From Denitrobacterium detoxificans (GTDB taxonomy: Bacteria > Actinomycetota > Coriobacteriia > Coriobacteriales > Eggerthellaceae): a stretch of DNA of 64,000 nt. Positions 1 through 8,976 of this stretch are shown here, one piece after another. The notes beneath the pieces were generated by a model, which was not told the DNA's origin, searched no databases, and saw only the letters and a program-made list of their open reading frames with translations. The first letter of the stretch is position 1; every line of letters starts with the position of its first letter. The DNA lies in contig NZ_SUUH01000007.1 of the NCBI RefSeq assembly GCF_015062615.1, forward strand, positions 62,001-126,000. The letters are read 5' to 3'. Position numbers and translations under genes: made by a program.

Positions 1-823
1 GCCGGAATTCGCCCTGGCGTATGCCGAAATGGCCGACGCGCATGGCATGAAGGCCCCATTCCACCTGGCCGTGAATACGGGCATGAACCGCATTGGCGTG
101 CGTGCCGAGGAGATCATCGAATTCGAGCGCACGGTGAGCTTCCATCGCGCGTTGGAGCAGGTGGGCACGTTTACCCATTTCGCCACGGCAGACATGCCGG
201 AAAACATCGACTTCACCATTCAGGTGCATCGCTTCACCGAGGCCATCGACGCGCTGCGCGTTGCGGGCATCGACCCCGGCACCGTGCACGCGGCCAATTC
301 CGCCGCACTGTTGCGCTATCCCCAAACGCATTTCGACATGGCACGTCTGGGCATTTCCCTGTATGGCTTCCATCCGTGCAACGAAACGCGTGGTACGGTG
401 AACCTGAAGCCCGCCATGAGCGTGTACGCGCGCATTACCGAATGCAAGCAGGTGCCCATGAGCGAGGGCGTGAGCTACGGCCTGAATTACCGCAGTACCG
501 GCAGCGTGAAGATCTGCACGCTGCCCATTGGCTATGCCGACGGCCTGAACCGCGCGCTTTCCAGCCGCGTGAACTTCATCCTCGACGGCACCTACGTGCC
601 GCAGGTGGGCAACATCTGCATGGACCAGTGCATGTTCGAGGTGGACATGCGCACGTACGGCACGCGTCGCCGTCTCGATCCGCAAATTGGCGACGTGGTC
701 ACCGTCGTGGGTCAGCAGGGCGATGCCGTTACCACCATCACCGAGATGGCGTATACCCTGCATACCATCGAGCACGAGCTTGCCATCGCGTTCAGCCATA
801 GGCTGCCGCGCGTGTACGTGTAG
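1..823 (+). CDS. alr: Alanine racemase, 3' part (cut by window start)
   Basis: This is the C-terminal 273 residues of a PLP-dependent alanine racemase, which makes D-alanine for peptidoglycan. The reading frame is open from base 2, so the N-terminal part with the PLP lysine lies outside the window. The segment 'HLAVNTGMNRIGV' matches the KxDTGMxRxG strand of the family barrel. Further on, 'ANSAALLRYP' and 'MARLGISLYGFHP' are the usual alanine-racemase signatures. 'ICMDQCMFEVD' carries the MCMD-like motif before the C-terminal beta domain, and the end 'RLPRVYV' is typical. The next gene starts 9 bp downstream, so the two are probably cotranscribed. Confidence 0.95.
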   Translation, partial: PEFALAYAEMADAHGMKAPFHLAVNTGMNRIGVRAEEIIEFERTVSFHRALEQVGTFTHFATADMPENIDFTIQVHRFTEAIDALRVAGIDPGTVHAANSAALLRYPQTHFDMARLGISLYGFHPCNETRGTVNLKPAMSVYARITECKQVPMSEGVSYGLNYRSTGSVKICTLPIGYADGLNRALSSRVNFILDGTYVPQVGNICMDQCMFEVDMRTYGTRRRLDPQIGDVVTVVGQQGDAVTTITEMAYTLHTIEHELAIAFSHRLPRVYV

Positions 824-832
824 GTTGCGGCA

Positions 833-1405
833 ATGAGCTCTTCCGCACGTCACGAGGGCATTTCGCTCGAGGAAATTCGCACTCAGGTGCAGGCTTGCCA
901 CGCTTGCCCCTTGGCCGACGGCCGCACGAACGTGGTCTTCGGCGATGGCGACCCGCATGCGCGCGTCCTCATCATCGGCGAGGCTCCGGGCAAGAACGAA
1001 GATGCCCAGGGAGTTCCTTTCGTGGGCGCCGCCGGCAAGTCGCTTTCCAAGCTGCTGGCCATCGCAGGCCTTACGCGCGAAGAGGTGTTCATTGCGAACG
1101 TGCTGAAGTGCCGTCCTCCGGGAAACCGGAACCCGCGCGCCGAGGAAATCGAGCAGTGCACGCCGTTTTTGCGTGACCAAACGCGTGCCATCGACCCGGA
1201 ATACATCGTTACGCTGGGGAACTTCGCAACGAAGTACATCTTGAAGACCCAGGTGGGCATTACGCAGCTGCATGGCCAGCTTCAGCAGATTGGCAGGTTC
1301 AAGGTGTTCCCCATCTATCACCCCGCTGCCGCCATCTACGACAGGAAGAAGCAGGCTGCGCTCGAAGAGGATTTCGCCACGCTGGGCGAACTGTTGAAGA
1401 ACTAG
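833..1405 (+). CDS. Family 4 uracil-DNA glycosylase (Fe-S type)
   Basis: This 190-residue protein removes uracil from DNA in base excision repair. The family 4 signature 'GEAPGKNED' is at residues 49-57, followed by 'GVPFVGAAGKSL'. A second conserved motif, 'YHPAA', lies near the C-terminus. Four cysteines fit the [4Fe-4S] ligands of this family: C22 and C25 (CHAC), C93 (in 'KCRPPGNRNP') and C109. The length is normal. The ATG follows alr by 9 bp and no strong Shine-Dalgarno is seen, which suggests coupling to alr translation. Confidence 0.93.
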   Translation: MSSSARHEGISLEEIRTQVQACHACPLADGRTNVVFGDGDPHARVLIIGEAPGKNEDAQGVPFVGAAGKSLSKLLAIAGLTREEVFIANVLKCRPPGNRNPRAEEIEQCTPFLRDQTRAIDPEYIVTLGNFATKYILKTQVGITQLHGQLQQIGRFKVFPIYHPAAAIYDRKKQAALEEDFATLGELLKN

Positions 1406-1432
1406 CCTTCTCGGCTACGAATACGGATTGGG

Positions 1433-2779
1433 ATGCGCATGGCAGAGGAAGCGCTTGCCGGCTTCGACCCGGTTGAATATATCAATACCCCGCGCTGGCA
1501 GGAAAGCCGCATGGGGCTCGATCGCATCACGCAGCTCATGGAGCGCCTGGGAAATCCTCAGGATTCCCTGCGCGTGGTTCACGTTGCGGGCACGAATGGC
1601 AAGGGCTCTACCTGCGCGTACATTTCCGGCGTGCTGCAGGCGGCTGGGTATCGCACGGGGCTGTTCACCAGCCCGTACATCATCGAGTTCTCCGATCGCA
1701 TCCGCATCGACGGGTGCAACATTTCGCCCGAGGCCCTTATGCGCGCCACGTTGGAGGTGCGCGCCGTGGCCGAGGCCATGAGCGACCATCCGACGGAGTT
1801 CGAGCTGATGACGGCCGTGGCGTTCGTCGCCTTCAAACAGGCGGGTTGCGAATGCGCGGTCATCGAGGTTGGCCTGGGAGGCCGCCTGGATTCCACGAAC
1901 GTGCTTTCCCATCCCGAGGTGTGCGTGCTTGCGCCCATCGCCCTTGACCACACCCATTTGTTGGGGGATACCGTCGAGGCCATCGCCCGCGAGAAGGCGG
2001 GGATCATCAAGCCTGGCGCCTCGGTTGTGAGCGCGCGTCAGGCGGAAGGGGCGAAGTGCGTGATCGAGCAGGCTGCGGCTGCGCTCGACGCGCCCATCAC
2101 CTGGGTGGATGCCGATGCCCTTTCCGAATCGCGCCTGGAAGAGGCCGTGCAGGATGGTCATGCCATTCCCATGCGTGTCTTCTCGTACGCGGGCTTTTCG
2201 CGCCTTGCAACGCGCCTGCTGGGAACGTATCAGCCGCAGAATGCGGCGCTTGCCATCGAGGCGTGCCTGGCCCTGCGTGCGCGTGGTTTCAACGTATCCG
2301 ATGAGGCCATCTGCCAGGGCATTTCCAGCGCGCGTTGGCCGGGGCGCTTCGAGATTGTGGCCCACGAGCCCACGTTCATCGTGGATGGTGGTCACAATCC
2401 ACAGGGCGCACGCGTGCTCGTGGAATCGCTGAAGAGCGTCTTCCCCGGTCGCAAGGTCACGTTCTTGGTGGGCGTGCTTGCCGACAAGGATTATTCCGCC
2501 ATGCTGCGCCAGGTTGTTCCGCTGGGCAGCGCATTCGTGTGCGTCCAGCCGCCCAACCCCCGTGCTCTTTCCGCGCAGGATCTTGCCGAGGCCATTGCGG
2601 GTATTGCGCGCGAGATGCCTGCTGGCGAAGGCGATGTGAAACTGCACGTCGCAGGCGATATTGCCAGCGGCGTGGCGCGTGCGCGTGACATTGCCAGGGC
2701 AGATGGCCTGGTGTGCGCATTCGGCAGCCTGTATTCCATCGCCGACATCATGGTCGCTCTGCGCAAGCTTGGGGCATAG
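1433..2779 (+). CDS. folC: Bifunctional folylpolyglutamate/dihydrofolate synthase
   Basis: This 448-residue Mur-ligase-family enzyme adds glutamate to dihydropteroate or folates. The ATP-binding P-loop 'GTNGKGS' is at residues 53-59, 'EVGLGGRLDSTNV' is the family's magnesium-site segment, and 'VDGGHNPQGA' opens the C-terminal domain. Two in-frame ATGs lie 6 bp apart (1433 and 1439). The purine-rich stretch GGATTGGG directly abuts the first and sits 6 nt before the second, so 1439 may be the real start. It probably belongs to the same run of genes as alr and the glycosylase. A GC-rich hairpin follows the stop. Confidence 0.93.
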   Translation: MRMAEEALAGFDPVEYINTPRWQESRMGLDRITQLMERLGNPQDSLRVVHVAGTNGKGSTCAYISGVLQAAGYRTGLFTSPYIIEFSDRIRIDGCNISPEALMRATLEVRAVAEAMSDHPTEFELMTAVAFVAFKQAGCECAVIEVGLGGRLDSTNVLSHPEVCVLAPIALDHTHLLGDTVEAIAREKAGIIKPGASVVSARQAEGAKCVIEQAAAALDAPITWVDADALSESRLEEAVQDGHAIPMRVFSYAGFSRLATRLLGTYQPQNAALAIEACLALRARGFNVSDEAICQGISSARWPGRFEIVAHEPTFIVDGGHNPQGARVLVESLKSVFPGRKVTFLVGVLADKDYSAMLRQVVPLGSAFVCVQPPNPRALSAQDLAEAIAGIAREMPAGEGDVKLHVAGDIASGVARARDIARADGLVCAFGSLYSIADIMVALRKLGA

Positions 2780-2802
2780 CGCGTCGCGCTTGCACCCGAT
2801 GG

Positions 2803-2826
2803 CCCGCGCCGATGCGCGGGGTCTTT
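2803..2826 (+). terminator. Weak hairpin terminator after folC
   Basis: Stem CCCGCGC (2803-2809) pairs with GCGCGGG (2814-2820) over a 4-nt loop and is followed by GTCTTT. It lies between the convergent folC and PAP2 genes. The U-rich tail is poor, so termination is only likely. Confidence 0.45.
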
Positions 2827-2829
2827 CCG

Positions 2830-3318
2830 CTACGGAATGAGCAGGAATCCGAAGGCACCGCAGGCCAGGCCCAAGATGGTGCCTGCCACCACGTCGCGCG
2901 GGAAGTGAACGCCGCCCACTACGCGTACCCATGCGATGATGGCCGTGAGCAAAAAGGCCGCAACGCCCGCGAAGGGGTTCAGGTAGAACATGGCACACGC
3001 GATGATCGTGGCGCTGAACACGTGGCGGCTAGGGAATGACTTGCCGTTCTCGTTGCGCTTGATGAGCGGGTGGATCCAATACATCTGATAGGGGCGTGGC
3101 GCGTTTATGGCGCCGCGTATGAGCGTGCAGAGCGCGAACGAGATGGCGCAAACCAGCAGCACGCGCAGGAAGCGCGCGTCGCCCGTGTAGAGCAGCCATC
3201 CAAGCACGAAGACGTACCCCGCAGCCACGAGGTATACCAGTACGCGGTCGAACAGCGCGAGCTTGGCCGCCTGATGCTCGTAGGGCTTCGATATGCGTTC
3301 GTAAAAATCTGCGTACAT
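2830..3318 (-). CDS. PAP2-family membrane phosphatase
   Basis: A 162-residue integral membrane phosphatase of the PAP2 (phosphatidic acid phosphatase type 2) family, which removes phosphate from lipid or polyprenyl phosphates at the membrane. The three signature blocks are visible in order: 'RGAINAPRP' (K/RxxxxxxRP-like), 'PSRH', and 'RVVGGVHFPRDV' (SRxxxxxHxxxD-like with R, H and D in place). About four to five hydrophobic segments surround them. I chose the ATG at 3318 because the frame open further upstream has no ribosome-binding signal, while GAAAG precedes this ATG. The exact substrate cannot be told from sequence; undecaprenyl-diphosphate or a phospholipid precursor is possible. Confidence 0.85.
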   Translation of the reverse strand: MYADFYERISKPYEHQAAKLALFDRVLVYLVAAGYVFVLGWLLYTGDARFLRVLLVCAISFALCTLIRGAINAPRPYQMYWIHPLIKRNENGKSFPSRHVFSATIIACAMFYLNPFAGVAAFLLTAIIAWVRVVGGVHFPRDVVAGTILGLACGAFGFLLIP

Positions 3319-3452
3319 GGAGTTCTTTCGGGTGGGATTGGCTTTCGAACATTGTACCCATTGCCCGCGACAAGGCAAAATGGGCGGCGAAGCATGCTCG
3401 TAGAGGGTCACGGCGCCTCCCTATGTTCGTTTCGTTGCCCCTATGTCCGTTA

Positions 3453-3482
3453 TTGCCGCATGAACGGGGAAACCGCTATACT
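3453..3482 (+). promoter_or_regulatory. Promoter of the SRP RNA gene
   Basis: TTGCCG (3453-3458), an 18-bp spacer, then TATACT (3477-3482). The predicted start, about 3488, coincides with the first base-paired nucleotide of the SRP RNA, which supports both calls. Confidence 0.7.
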
Positions 3483-3486
3483 GAAT

Positions 3487-3604
3487 GGCGCTATCCGCCA
3501 GCATAGGCGGAACGAAAGTACCTCGAATGGGCTTGGGCGGCGCCAAGTTCCGAACCTGGTCAGGTCCGGGAGGAAGCAGCCATAAGGGACCGCTGACGAG
3601 CGCC
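3487..3604 (+). ncRNA. ffs: Signal recognition particle RNA (small bacterial type)
   Basis: The highly conserved SRP domain IV hairpin is present: 'GGTCAGGTCCGGGAGGAAGC' starts at 3559, with the asymmetric loop and the GGAGGAAGCAGCC side that binds Ffh. The terminal arms GGCGCT (3487-3492) and AGCGCC (3599-3604) pair and close a rod of about 118 nt, the usual length for the small bacterial form without an Alu domain. A promoter ends just upstream. A GC hairpin at about 3629-3646 follows, before the DedA gene. The RNA works with Ffh/FtsY to target membrane proteins. Confidence 0.92.
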
Positions 3605-3708
3605 CATGCCTATTCGGGGTACTCATGTATATGCCGCCGCTTCGGCGGTTTGCTGAGGGGGCTGCGGGCTTGGCCCGCGCTACACGCGAAACGACGCGAA
3701 AGGCTCGC

Positions 3709-4377
3709 ATGGATTTCATTAACTTCATCGTCAAATTGTTGCACGATCCGCGTACCATCATTGCCGGCTGGATTGCCACGCTTGGCCCTGGTCTGGTGTA
3801 CACGCCGCTGTTCCTGGTCGTGTTCGTGGAAACGGGCGTCGTGGTGTTCCCGTTCCTTCCCGGCGACTCGCTGCTGTTCGCCGCAGGCGTGTTCTCGGCC
3901 GATGGCGGCGGGCTCAACATTTTCGCCACGCTCATCGTGTTCTATGCGGCGGCCATTCTGGGCAACACGTCGAACTACTGGATCGCGCGCTTCTTCGGCA
4001 GCCGCATCATCGACTCGGGCAAGGTGAAGGCCCTCACGCCCGAGCGCATGGCGAAGCTCGACCACTTCTTCGCGAAGTATGGCGGCCTTACCATCATCAT
4101 CACGCGCTTCATGCCGTTCTTCCGCACGTTCGCCCCGTTCGTGGCGGGCACGGGCCATATGAACTTCGGCAAGTTCACGGTGTTCAACGCCATTGGCGGC
4201 GTGGCCTGGGTCAGCCTGTTCGTACTGCTGGGCTACTTCTTCGGTGGCATCCCGTTCGTGCAGGAGCATTTCGAAGTCATCATTCTGGGTATCGTGGGAG
4301 TGTCGGTGCTCCCCGCCCTCATTGGCGCGGTGAAGGGCGCACTTGCCGCCCGCGCGAAGAAGAAGGAAGCGAAATAG
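3709..4377 (+). CDS. DedA-family membrane protein
   Basis: A 222-residue inner-membrane protein of the DedA/SNARE-associated family; family members act in undecaprenyl-phosphate or phospholipid flipping and envelope homeostasis. Family blocks seen: 'VFVETGVVVFPFLPGDSLLFAAG', then the central 'FFGSR' and the conserved 'RFMPFFRTFAPFVAGTGHM' with its essential arginines. Terminal hydrophobic helices follow. I placed the start at the ATG at 3709 (MDFINF) because GCGAAAGG lies just upstream. The extra codons open further upstream overlap the hairpin after the SRP RNA. The stop is 1 bp before the dnaX start, so the two are translationally coupled. Confidence 0.9.
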   Translation: MDFINFIVKLLHDPRTIIAGWIATLGPGLVYTPLFLVVFVETGVVVFPFLPGDSLLFAAGVFSADGGGLNIFATLIVFYAAAILGNTSNYWIARFFGSRIIDSGKVKALTPERMAKLDHFFAKYGGLTIIITRFMPFFRTFAPFVAGTGHMNFGKFTVFNAIGGVAWVSLFVLLGYFFGGIPFVQEHFEVIILGIVGVSVLPALIGAVKGALAARAKKKEAK

Positions 4378-4378
4378 C

Positions 4379-6502
4379 ATGTCAGAGGCTCTATATCGCA
4401 AATATCGCCCGCAGGTATTCGAAGATGTGGTCGGTCAGGATCACATCGAGCGCACGCTGAAGAATGCCATCGAGCAAGATAAGGTCAGCCACGCGTACCT
4501 GTTCTGCGGCCCGCGTGGCACGGGCAAGACCACCACGGCGCGCCTGCTAGCAAAGGCCCTGCTGTGCGAAAACGGCCCCACGAGCACGCCCGATGGTACG
4601 TGCGAGCAATGCCAGGCCGTGGCAAACGGCACGCATCCCGACGTATATGAACTCGACGCGGCAAGTCGCACGGGCGTCGAAAACGTGCGCGACGAGATCA
4701 TCGGCCGCGTAAACTATGCTCCCACCAGCGGAAGCAAGAAGGTCTACATCATCGACGAGGTCCACATGCTGTCTACGGCCGCGTTCAACGCGTTGCTGAA
4801 GACGCTTGAGGAACCCCCGTCTCACGTGGTGTTCGTGCTATGCACCACCGACCCTCAGAAGGTCCCCGAAACCATTCATTCGCGCTGCCAGCGCTTCGAC
4901 TTTCATCGCATCTCGAATGACGAGATCGTGGCTCGCCTGGGCGCCGTCTGCGTGGCCGAGGACGTTGAATTCGAAGGCGACGCGCTCGATTTGATCGCCC
5001 ATCGAGCTCAGGGCGGCATGCGCAACGCCCTTACCTCGCTGGAACAGCTCATCGCCTTTGGCGAGGGCAAGGTCACGGTGAAGGGGGCCGAGGATCTTCT
5101 GGGTTCCCTGGATTCTTCCGACATGGCCGAAATCATCGACGCCATTGGCAAGCGCGATGCCGCCGCGTGCTTCACGTGGACGGCTACCTATATGGAAACG
5201 GGTGCCGACCTGGCGCAATTCGTGCGCGATATGGCGCAGCACGTGCGCAACATGTATGTCATGTCGCTGGCTGGCGCTGATGCCGCCATCGACATCACCG
5301 ATGCCGAGCGCCGTGAAATCGTTCGCGAGCTGGAAATGTTCGGAAGCGATCGCCTGGCCAACATGCTTGGCGTGTTGGGCGACGTGGTGTCTGACATGCG
5401 CAGTTCCACGAACCCGCGCCTTCTGTTCGAAATCGCCCTTACGCGCCTGGTGCGTCCCGACGCCGAGCTCACGCTCGCATCGCTGGCCGAGCGCGTGGAG
5501 GCGCTCGAGGGCGGTGCCGCCGCCCTGCCTTCGCGCTCTGGCGTGGCTGCGCCCGCGCAGGCTCCTGCGGCTGCGCCCGTTGCGGCCCACGCGCCTGCGA
5601 CGGTTGCCGCCCCGGCTCCTGCGCCTGCTCCCGCTCCGGTTGCTCCGCAGGCTCCCGTGGCTCCGGCTCCTGCACCTGCGCCCGCGCAAGCTGCCCCCTC
5701 GAAGCCGCTTTCGGGTCATGAGGCTGCCCGTGCAGCAGCGGCGGCTGCTGCGGCCCGTGCTCAGCAGGCGCGTAACCACGCGAATGTGGCTGCCACGCCC
5801 GCGCCGGCTCCGGCTCGCACTGCTCCCAAGCCTGCGCCGAGCCGTCCGTACGCGCAGCCTACGCCGGCCGTTCCCGCGGCGGCGTCTCCCGCGCAGGCCG
5901 GTGGCGACTTGGCCAGCGTTGTGTCGAACCCGGCAGCGCTCCAGCGCATGTGGCGTTCGGTCGTAGCGGCGGTCAAGAAGGAAAAGCCCGCGTATGGCGT
6001 GTTCCTCATTGCGGTGAAGGTCGCTCCTGAGCCTGGCAATACGGGCGTGCGCATCGAATTTGCGCCCGGCAACGAATTTGCGTTCTCGCGTGCCCAGAAG
6101 CCCGAGTTCCAGGATATGCTCAAGCGCATCTTCGTCCAGGTAGCTGGCGTGGATGTTCCCTTTACGTGTGTTCAGGCCGCTGCTGCGGCTCCGGCTCCCG
6201 CGCCCGCTGCTCAGCCTGCTCGCCCTGCAGCTGCCCCCGTCGTTCCTCCGCGTCCGGCTCCGGCTCCCGCGCCTGTTGCGGCTCCCGTGCCCCCGGTGGA
6301 CGACGTTCCGCTCGACGCATACGAAGGCGTCGTGCCAGCTGAAGCGCCTGTGTACGATGCCCCTGCTGTCGCCCCCATGCCAGCGGCGGCTCCCATGCCC
6401 GCCACGGCGGATGGCGCCGCGCCCGAAACGGCCGACGATTTCAGTAAAATGCTTTCGGAGACGATGGGCTCGTCCATCGTGTTCGAGCAGATAGACGAAT
6501 AG
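4379..6502 (+). CDS. dnaX: DNA polymerase III subunit gamma/tau
   Basis: This 707-residue clamp-loader ATPase has the Walker A 'GPRGTGKT' at residues 44-51, the Walker B/DExx motif 'YIIDEVHMLS', and the sensor/SRC motif 'HSRCQRFDFHRI'. The zinc module is unusual: C63, C75 and C78 are present, but the position that is usually a fourth cysteine reads as aspartate (D72 in 'PDGTCEQC'). Long Ala/Pro-rich linkers (roughly residues 390-510 and 605-650) separate the clamp-loader core from a tau-like C-terminal region. The start is the ATG right after the DedA stop; the upstream in-frame extension lies inside DedA. No A-rich frameshift signal for a short gamma form was seen. It heads the classical dnaX-ybaB-recR cluster. 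Confidence 0.95.
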   Translation: MSEALYRKYRPQVFEDVVGQDHIERTLKNAIEQDKVSHAYLFCGPRGTGKTTTARLLAKALLCENGPTSTPDGTCEQCQAVANGTHPDVYELDAASRTGVENVRDEIIGRVNYAPTSGSKKVYIIDEVHMLSTAAFNALLKTLEEPPSHVVFVLCTTDPQKVPETIHSRCQRFDFHRISNDEIVARLGAVCVAEDVEFEGDALDLIAHRAQGGMRNALTSLEQLIAFGEGKVTVKGAEDLLGSLDSSDMAEIIDAIGKRDAAACFTWTATYMETGADLAQFVRDMAQHVRNMYVMSLAGADAAIDITDAERREIVRELEMFGSDRLANMLGVLGDVVSDMRSSTNPRLLFEIALTRLVRPDAELTLASLAERVEALEGGAAALPSRSGVAAPAQAPAAAPVAAHAPATVAAPAPAPAPAPVAPQAPVAPAPAPAPAQAAPSKPLSGHEAARAAAAAAAARAQQARNHANVAATPAPAPARTAPKPAPSRPYAQPTPAVPAAASPAQAGGDLASVVSNPAALQRMWRSVVAAVKKEKPAYGVFLIAVKVAPEPGNTGVRIEFAPGNEFAFSRAQKPEFQDMLKRIFVQVAGVDVPFTCVQAAAAAPAPAPAAQPARPAAAPVVPPRPAPAPAPVAAPVPPVDDVPLDAYEGVVPAEAPVYDAPAVAPMPAAAPMPATADGAAPETADDFSKMLSETMGSSIVFEQIDE

Positions 6503-6539
6503 ACAACGCCCTCGTGGCGAAGCGAAAAGGAGACCATTC

Positions 6540-6845
6540 ATGGACATGAAGAAGATGATGCGCCAGGCCCAGAAGATGCAGGCGCAGCTGGCCCAGGCCC
6601 AGGAAGAGATCAAGGACATGGAGCACGAAGCCACCGCTGGCGGCGGCATGGTGAAGGTCGTGGTCACGGGCGAAATGATGGTCAAGTCTATCTCCATCGA
6701 CCCCGAGGCCGTCGATCCCGAGGACGTGGAAATGCTGCAGGACATGGTTCTGGCCGCCACGAACGAGGCTCTTCGCGGCATGGCCGAAATCAGTTCCGCC
6801 CGTCTGAACAGCGTTACCGGCGGCATGAACATCCCCGGCTTCTAG
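6540..6845 (+). CDS. YbaB/EbfC-family nucleoid-associated protein
   Basis: A 101-residue DNA-binding protein. It starts with the helical, Gln/Lys/Met-rich 'MKKMMRQAQKMQAQLAQAQEEI' type segment, then has the conserved 'GGGMVKVVVTGEMMVKSISIDPE' core and 'DMVLAATNEAL', all hallmarks of YbaB/EbfC. The family forms dimers that coat DNA. AAAAGGAGA precedes the ATG at good distance. It sits between dnaX and recR, the standard position of this gene in bacteria, which makes the assignment very safe. Confidence 0.95.
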   Translation: MDMKKMMRQAQKMQAQLAQAQEEIKDMEHEATAGGGMVKVVVTGEMMVKSISIDPEAVDPEDVEMLQDMVLAATNEALRGMAEISSARLNSVTGGMNIPGF

Positions 6846-6863
6846 ACTGCAATAGGCTCAGAC

Positions 6864-7460
6864 ATGCAATCCGCTCCTTCCATACAGACGCTGCTCGATG
6901 AGTTTTCCCGGCTGCCCGGCATTGGCCCGAAGTCGGCCCAGCGCATTGTCTACTGGCTTTTGAATTCCGATCGCGCCACCTCCGAGCGCTTGGCGGAAGC
7001 CATTATGAATGTGAAGGATTCGGTGCATTTCTGCAAGACGTGCTTCAACTACGCGGAGGGCGATTACTGCCAGATATGCGAATCGTCCGACCGCGATCGG
7101 GGCATCATCTGCGTGGTTTCCGAACCGCGCGATATTCCTCCTATTGAACGCACGCACGAGTTTTCCGGCTTGTATCACGTCCTCGGCGGGGCGCTTTCCC
7201 CGCTCGAGGGCATTGGCCCCGACGACCTGAATATCGGCGAGCTCATGGCGCGCCTGTCCAGCAGCGAGGTGCACGAGGTGATCCTGGCCACCAATCCCAA
7301 TGTGGAAGGCGAAACCACCGCCAGCTACCTTGCGCGACTTATTCGCCCGTTGGGCATTACCGTGACGCGCCTGGCCAGCGGCTTGCCCGTTGGTGGCGAC
7401 CTAGAATTCGCCGACGAGGTAACGCTTGGCCGCGCCATCGAAACAAGGCGTACACTGTAG
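6864..7460 (+). CDS. recR: Recombination mediator protein RecR
   Basis: A 198-residue protein that works with RecO/RecF in RecA loading at gaps. Near the N-terminus is the helix-hairpin-helix 'LPGIGPKSAQR' (residues 17-27). Next comes a four-cysteine zinc finger (C57, C60, C69, C72), then the Toprim domain from 'GIICVVSEPRDIPPIE' through 'EVILATNPNVEGE'. The C-terminal 'RLASGLPVGGDLEFADEVTLGRA' is the family's closing signature. It starts 18 bp after ybaB, consistent with one operon. Confidence 0.97.
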   Translation: MQSAPSIQTLLDEFSRLPGIGPKSAQRIVYWLLNSDRATSERLAEAIMNVKDSVHFCKTCFNYAEGDYCQICESSDRDRGIICVVSEPRDIPPIERTHEFSGLYHVLGGALSPLEGIGPDDLNIGELMARLSSSEVHEVILATNPNVEGETTASYLARLIRPLGITVTRLASGLPVGGDLEFADEVTLGRAIETRRTL

Positions 7461-7565
7461 GCTACATGCCCTCGCGCTGCGCGTTGCCCCGTATGCAGGT
7501 GCATGCAAGAGCAAATGAACGGGCGCGTCATGCGCCGCGTTTCGGCGGAAAGGAACAGGAGCGCA

Positions 7566-8810
7566 ATGGCCGTGGCGAGCAATCCCGAATTCACGTTTAC
7601 CGAAGACGAGCGCGCCTATGTGCGCGAGGGGCTTGCCGCTCGAGAGGCCCTGCTTTCCCCGTATGCTACGCGTGATAGCCAGGCCATATTCGAGCGCCCC
7701 GATCGGCAAGACGAAGACACCGATTTGGTGCGCCCCGCCTTCGTTCGCGACGTGGATCGCGTGCTGAACAACGCTTTCTACAACCGCTGCATGGACAAGA
7801 CGCAGGTCTTTCCGTTCTATCGTAACGACGACCTCACCAGGCGCTCGTTTCACCTGCAGCTGGTTTCCCAGATATCACGCAAGATCGGCGCCGCCCTGCG
7901 CCTGAACATCGCGCTCATCGAGGCCATCGCCCTGGGGCACGACATGGGGCATACTCCGTTTGGCCACGAGGGGGAATACGCGCTTTCCGATGCGTATCAC
8001 CGTCATACGTCTGCATCGGGCAAGCCCGGGCGCTATTTCAACCATAACGTGCACAGCGTTCGATTGCTGCGCACGGTGGCATATCGAAATCTTTCCCTGC
8101 AGGCGCTCAATGGCATGCTCTGTCATTGCGGCGAAAAGGCCTTTGCGGAATACCATCCTGCGCCATGCGATACGTTTGCGCAGCTGGATGACATGATGGA
8201 GACGTGTTACACGCAGAAGGGCGCGAGCCAGCTTCTGCGGCCCTCCACGCTGGAGGGGTGCGTGGTGCGCATCTGCGACATCCTGGCCTATCTGGGCAAG
8301 GACAGGCAAGATGCTCTTACCGTGCGCGTGCTCACGCCCGAGGAGTACCCGCTGAAAGACAGCGTGCTGGGCTCCACGAATTCCGAGTTCATTCACAATG
8401 CTACGGCCAACATCATCAAGAACAGCATCGAGAAGCCCTATCTGGCTATGGACGAAGACGTGTTCCAGGCCATCATCGATGCGAAGGAGCTGAACAGCCG
8501 TCAGATCTACCTTTCGCAGGAAGCGCATGAAAAGCTTACGGGCATCGTGCATCCCATGATGGACCGCCTGTACGAGCGCTTCTTGGAAGACGTGAAGGCG
8601 GGCGACGAGAGCTCGTACATCTTCCGCCATCACATCAATGCGTGGATGATGCGCAGCAATCCGGTGTATGCGAGCCAGGACCCGAATGACATCGTGGTCG
8701 ATTACATTGCGAGCATGACTGATGAGTACTTCATTAGCCTGTTCAACTACTTGTATCCCGAAGAGGCCATAAGCGAGGAAGAGCTGTACGTTCCGTACTT
8801 CCACGAGTAA
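7566..8810 (+). CDS. HD-domain deoxynucleoside triphosphate triphosphohydrolase (dGTPase-like)
   Basis: A 414-residue HD-superfamily phosphohydrolase related to dGTPases. The metal-binding HD pair is at H125-D126 in 'ALGHDMGHTPFGHEGE', the classic dGTPase motif. Upstream are 'FPFYRNDDLTRRSFHLQLV' (the family's R-T-R-x-x-H region) and downstream 'HNVHSVRLLRTVA'. The ATG at 7566 is preferred over an upstream in-frame ATG at 7503 because GGAACAGGAG lies immediately before it. It likely controls dNTP pools and follows the DNA-repair cluster. The true substrate preference cannot be read from sequence. Confidence 0.85.
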   Translation: MAVASNPEFTFTEDERAYVREGLAAREALLSPYATRDSQAIFERPDRQDEDTDLVRPAFVRDVDRVLNNAFYNRCMDKTQVFPFYRNDDLTRRSFHLQLVSQISRKIGAALRLNIALIEAIALGHDMGHTPFGHEGEYALSDAYHRHTSASGKPGRYFNHNVHSVRLLRTVAYRNLSLQALNGMLCHCGEKAFAEYHPAPCDTFAQLDDMMETCYTQKGASQLLRPSTLEGCVVRICDILAYLGKDRQDALTVRVLTPEEYPLKDSVLGSTNSEFIHNATANIIKNSIEKPYLAMDEDVFQAIIDAKELNSRQIYLSQEAHEKLTGIVHPMMDRLYERFLEDVKAGDESSYIFRHHINAWMMRSNPVYASQDPNDIVVDYIASMTDEYFISLFNYLYPEEAISEEELYVPYFHE

Positions 8811-8941
8811 CGTATGCGCTGCGTGTTGCGTACGACATGCGCGAAGGCCGTTTTGGCGCTTGATTTCAGGGGTTTCGACGATGCGTTTCCCCAGTTCATA
8901 AGGGTAGTGTCATTGCCTCTGCCGCTCACGGAATTTATATA

Positions 8942-8970
8942 TTCACAATTTCTGCAAAGGCAGGTATAAT
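8942..8970 (+). promoter_or_regulatory. Strong sigma-A-type promoter for a small RNA
   Basis: TTCACA (8942-8947), a 17-bp spacer and a perfect TATAAT (8965-8970). No protein-coding gene starts downstream before a strong terminator at 9080-9124, so the promoter appears dedicated to a short transcript starting near 8977. Confidence 0.7.
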
Positions 8971-8976
8971 ACCACG

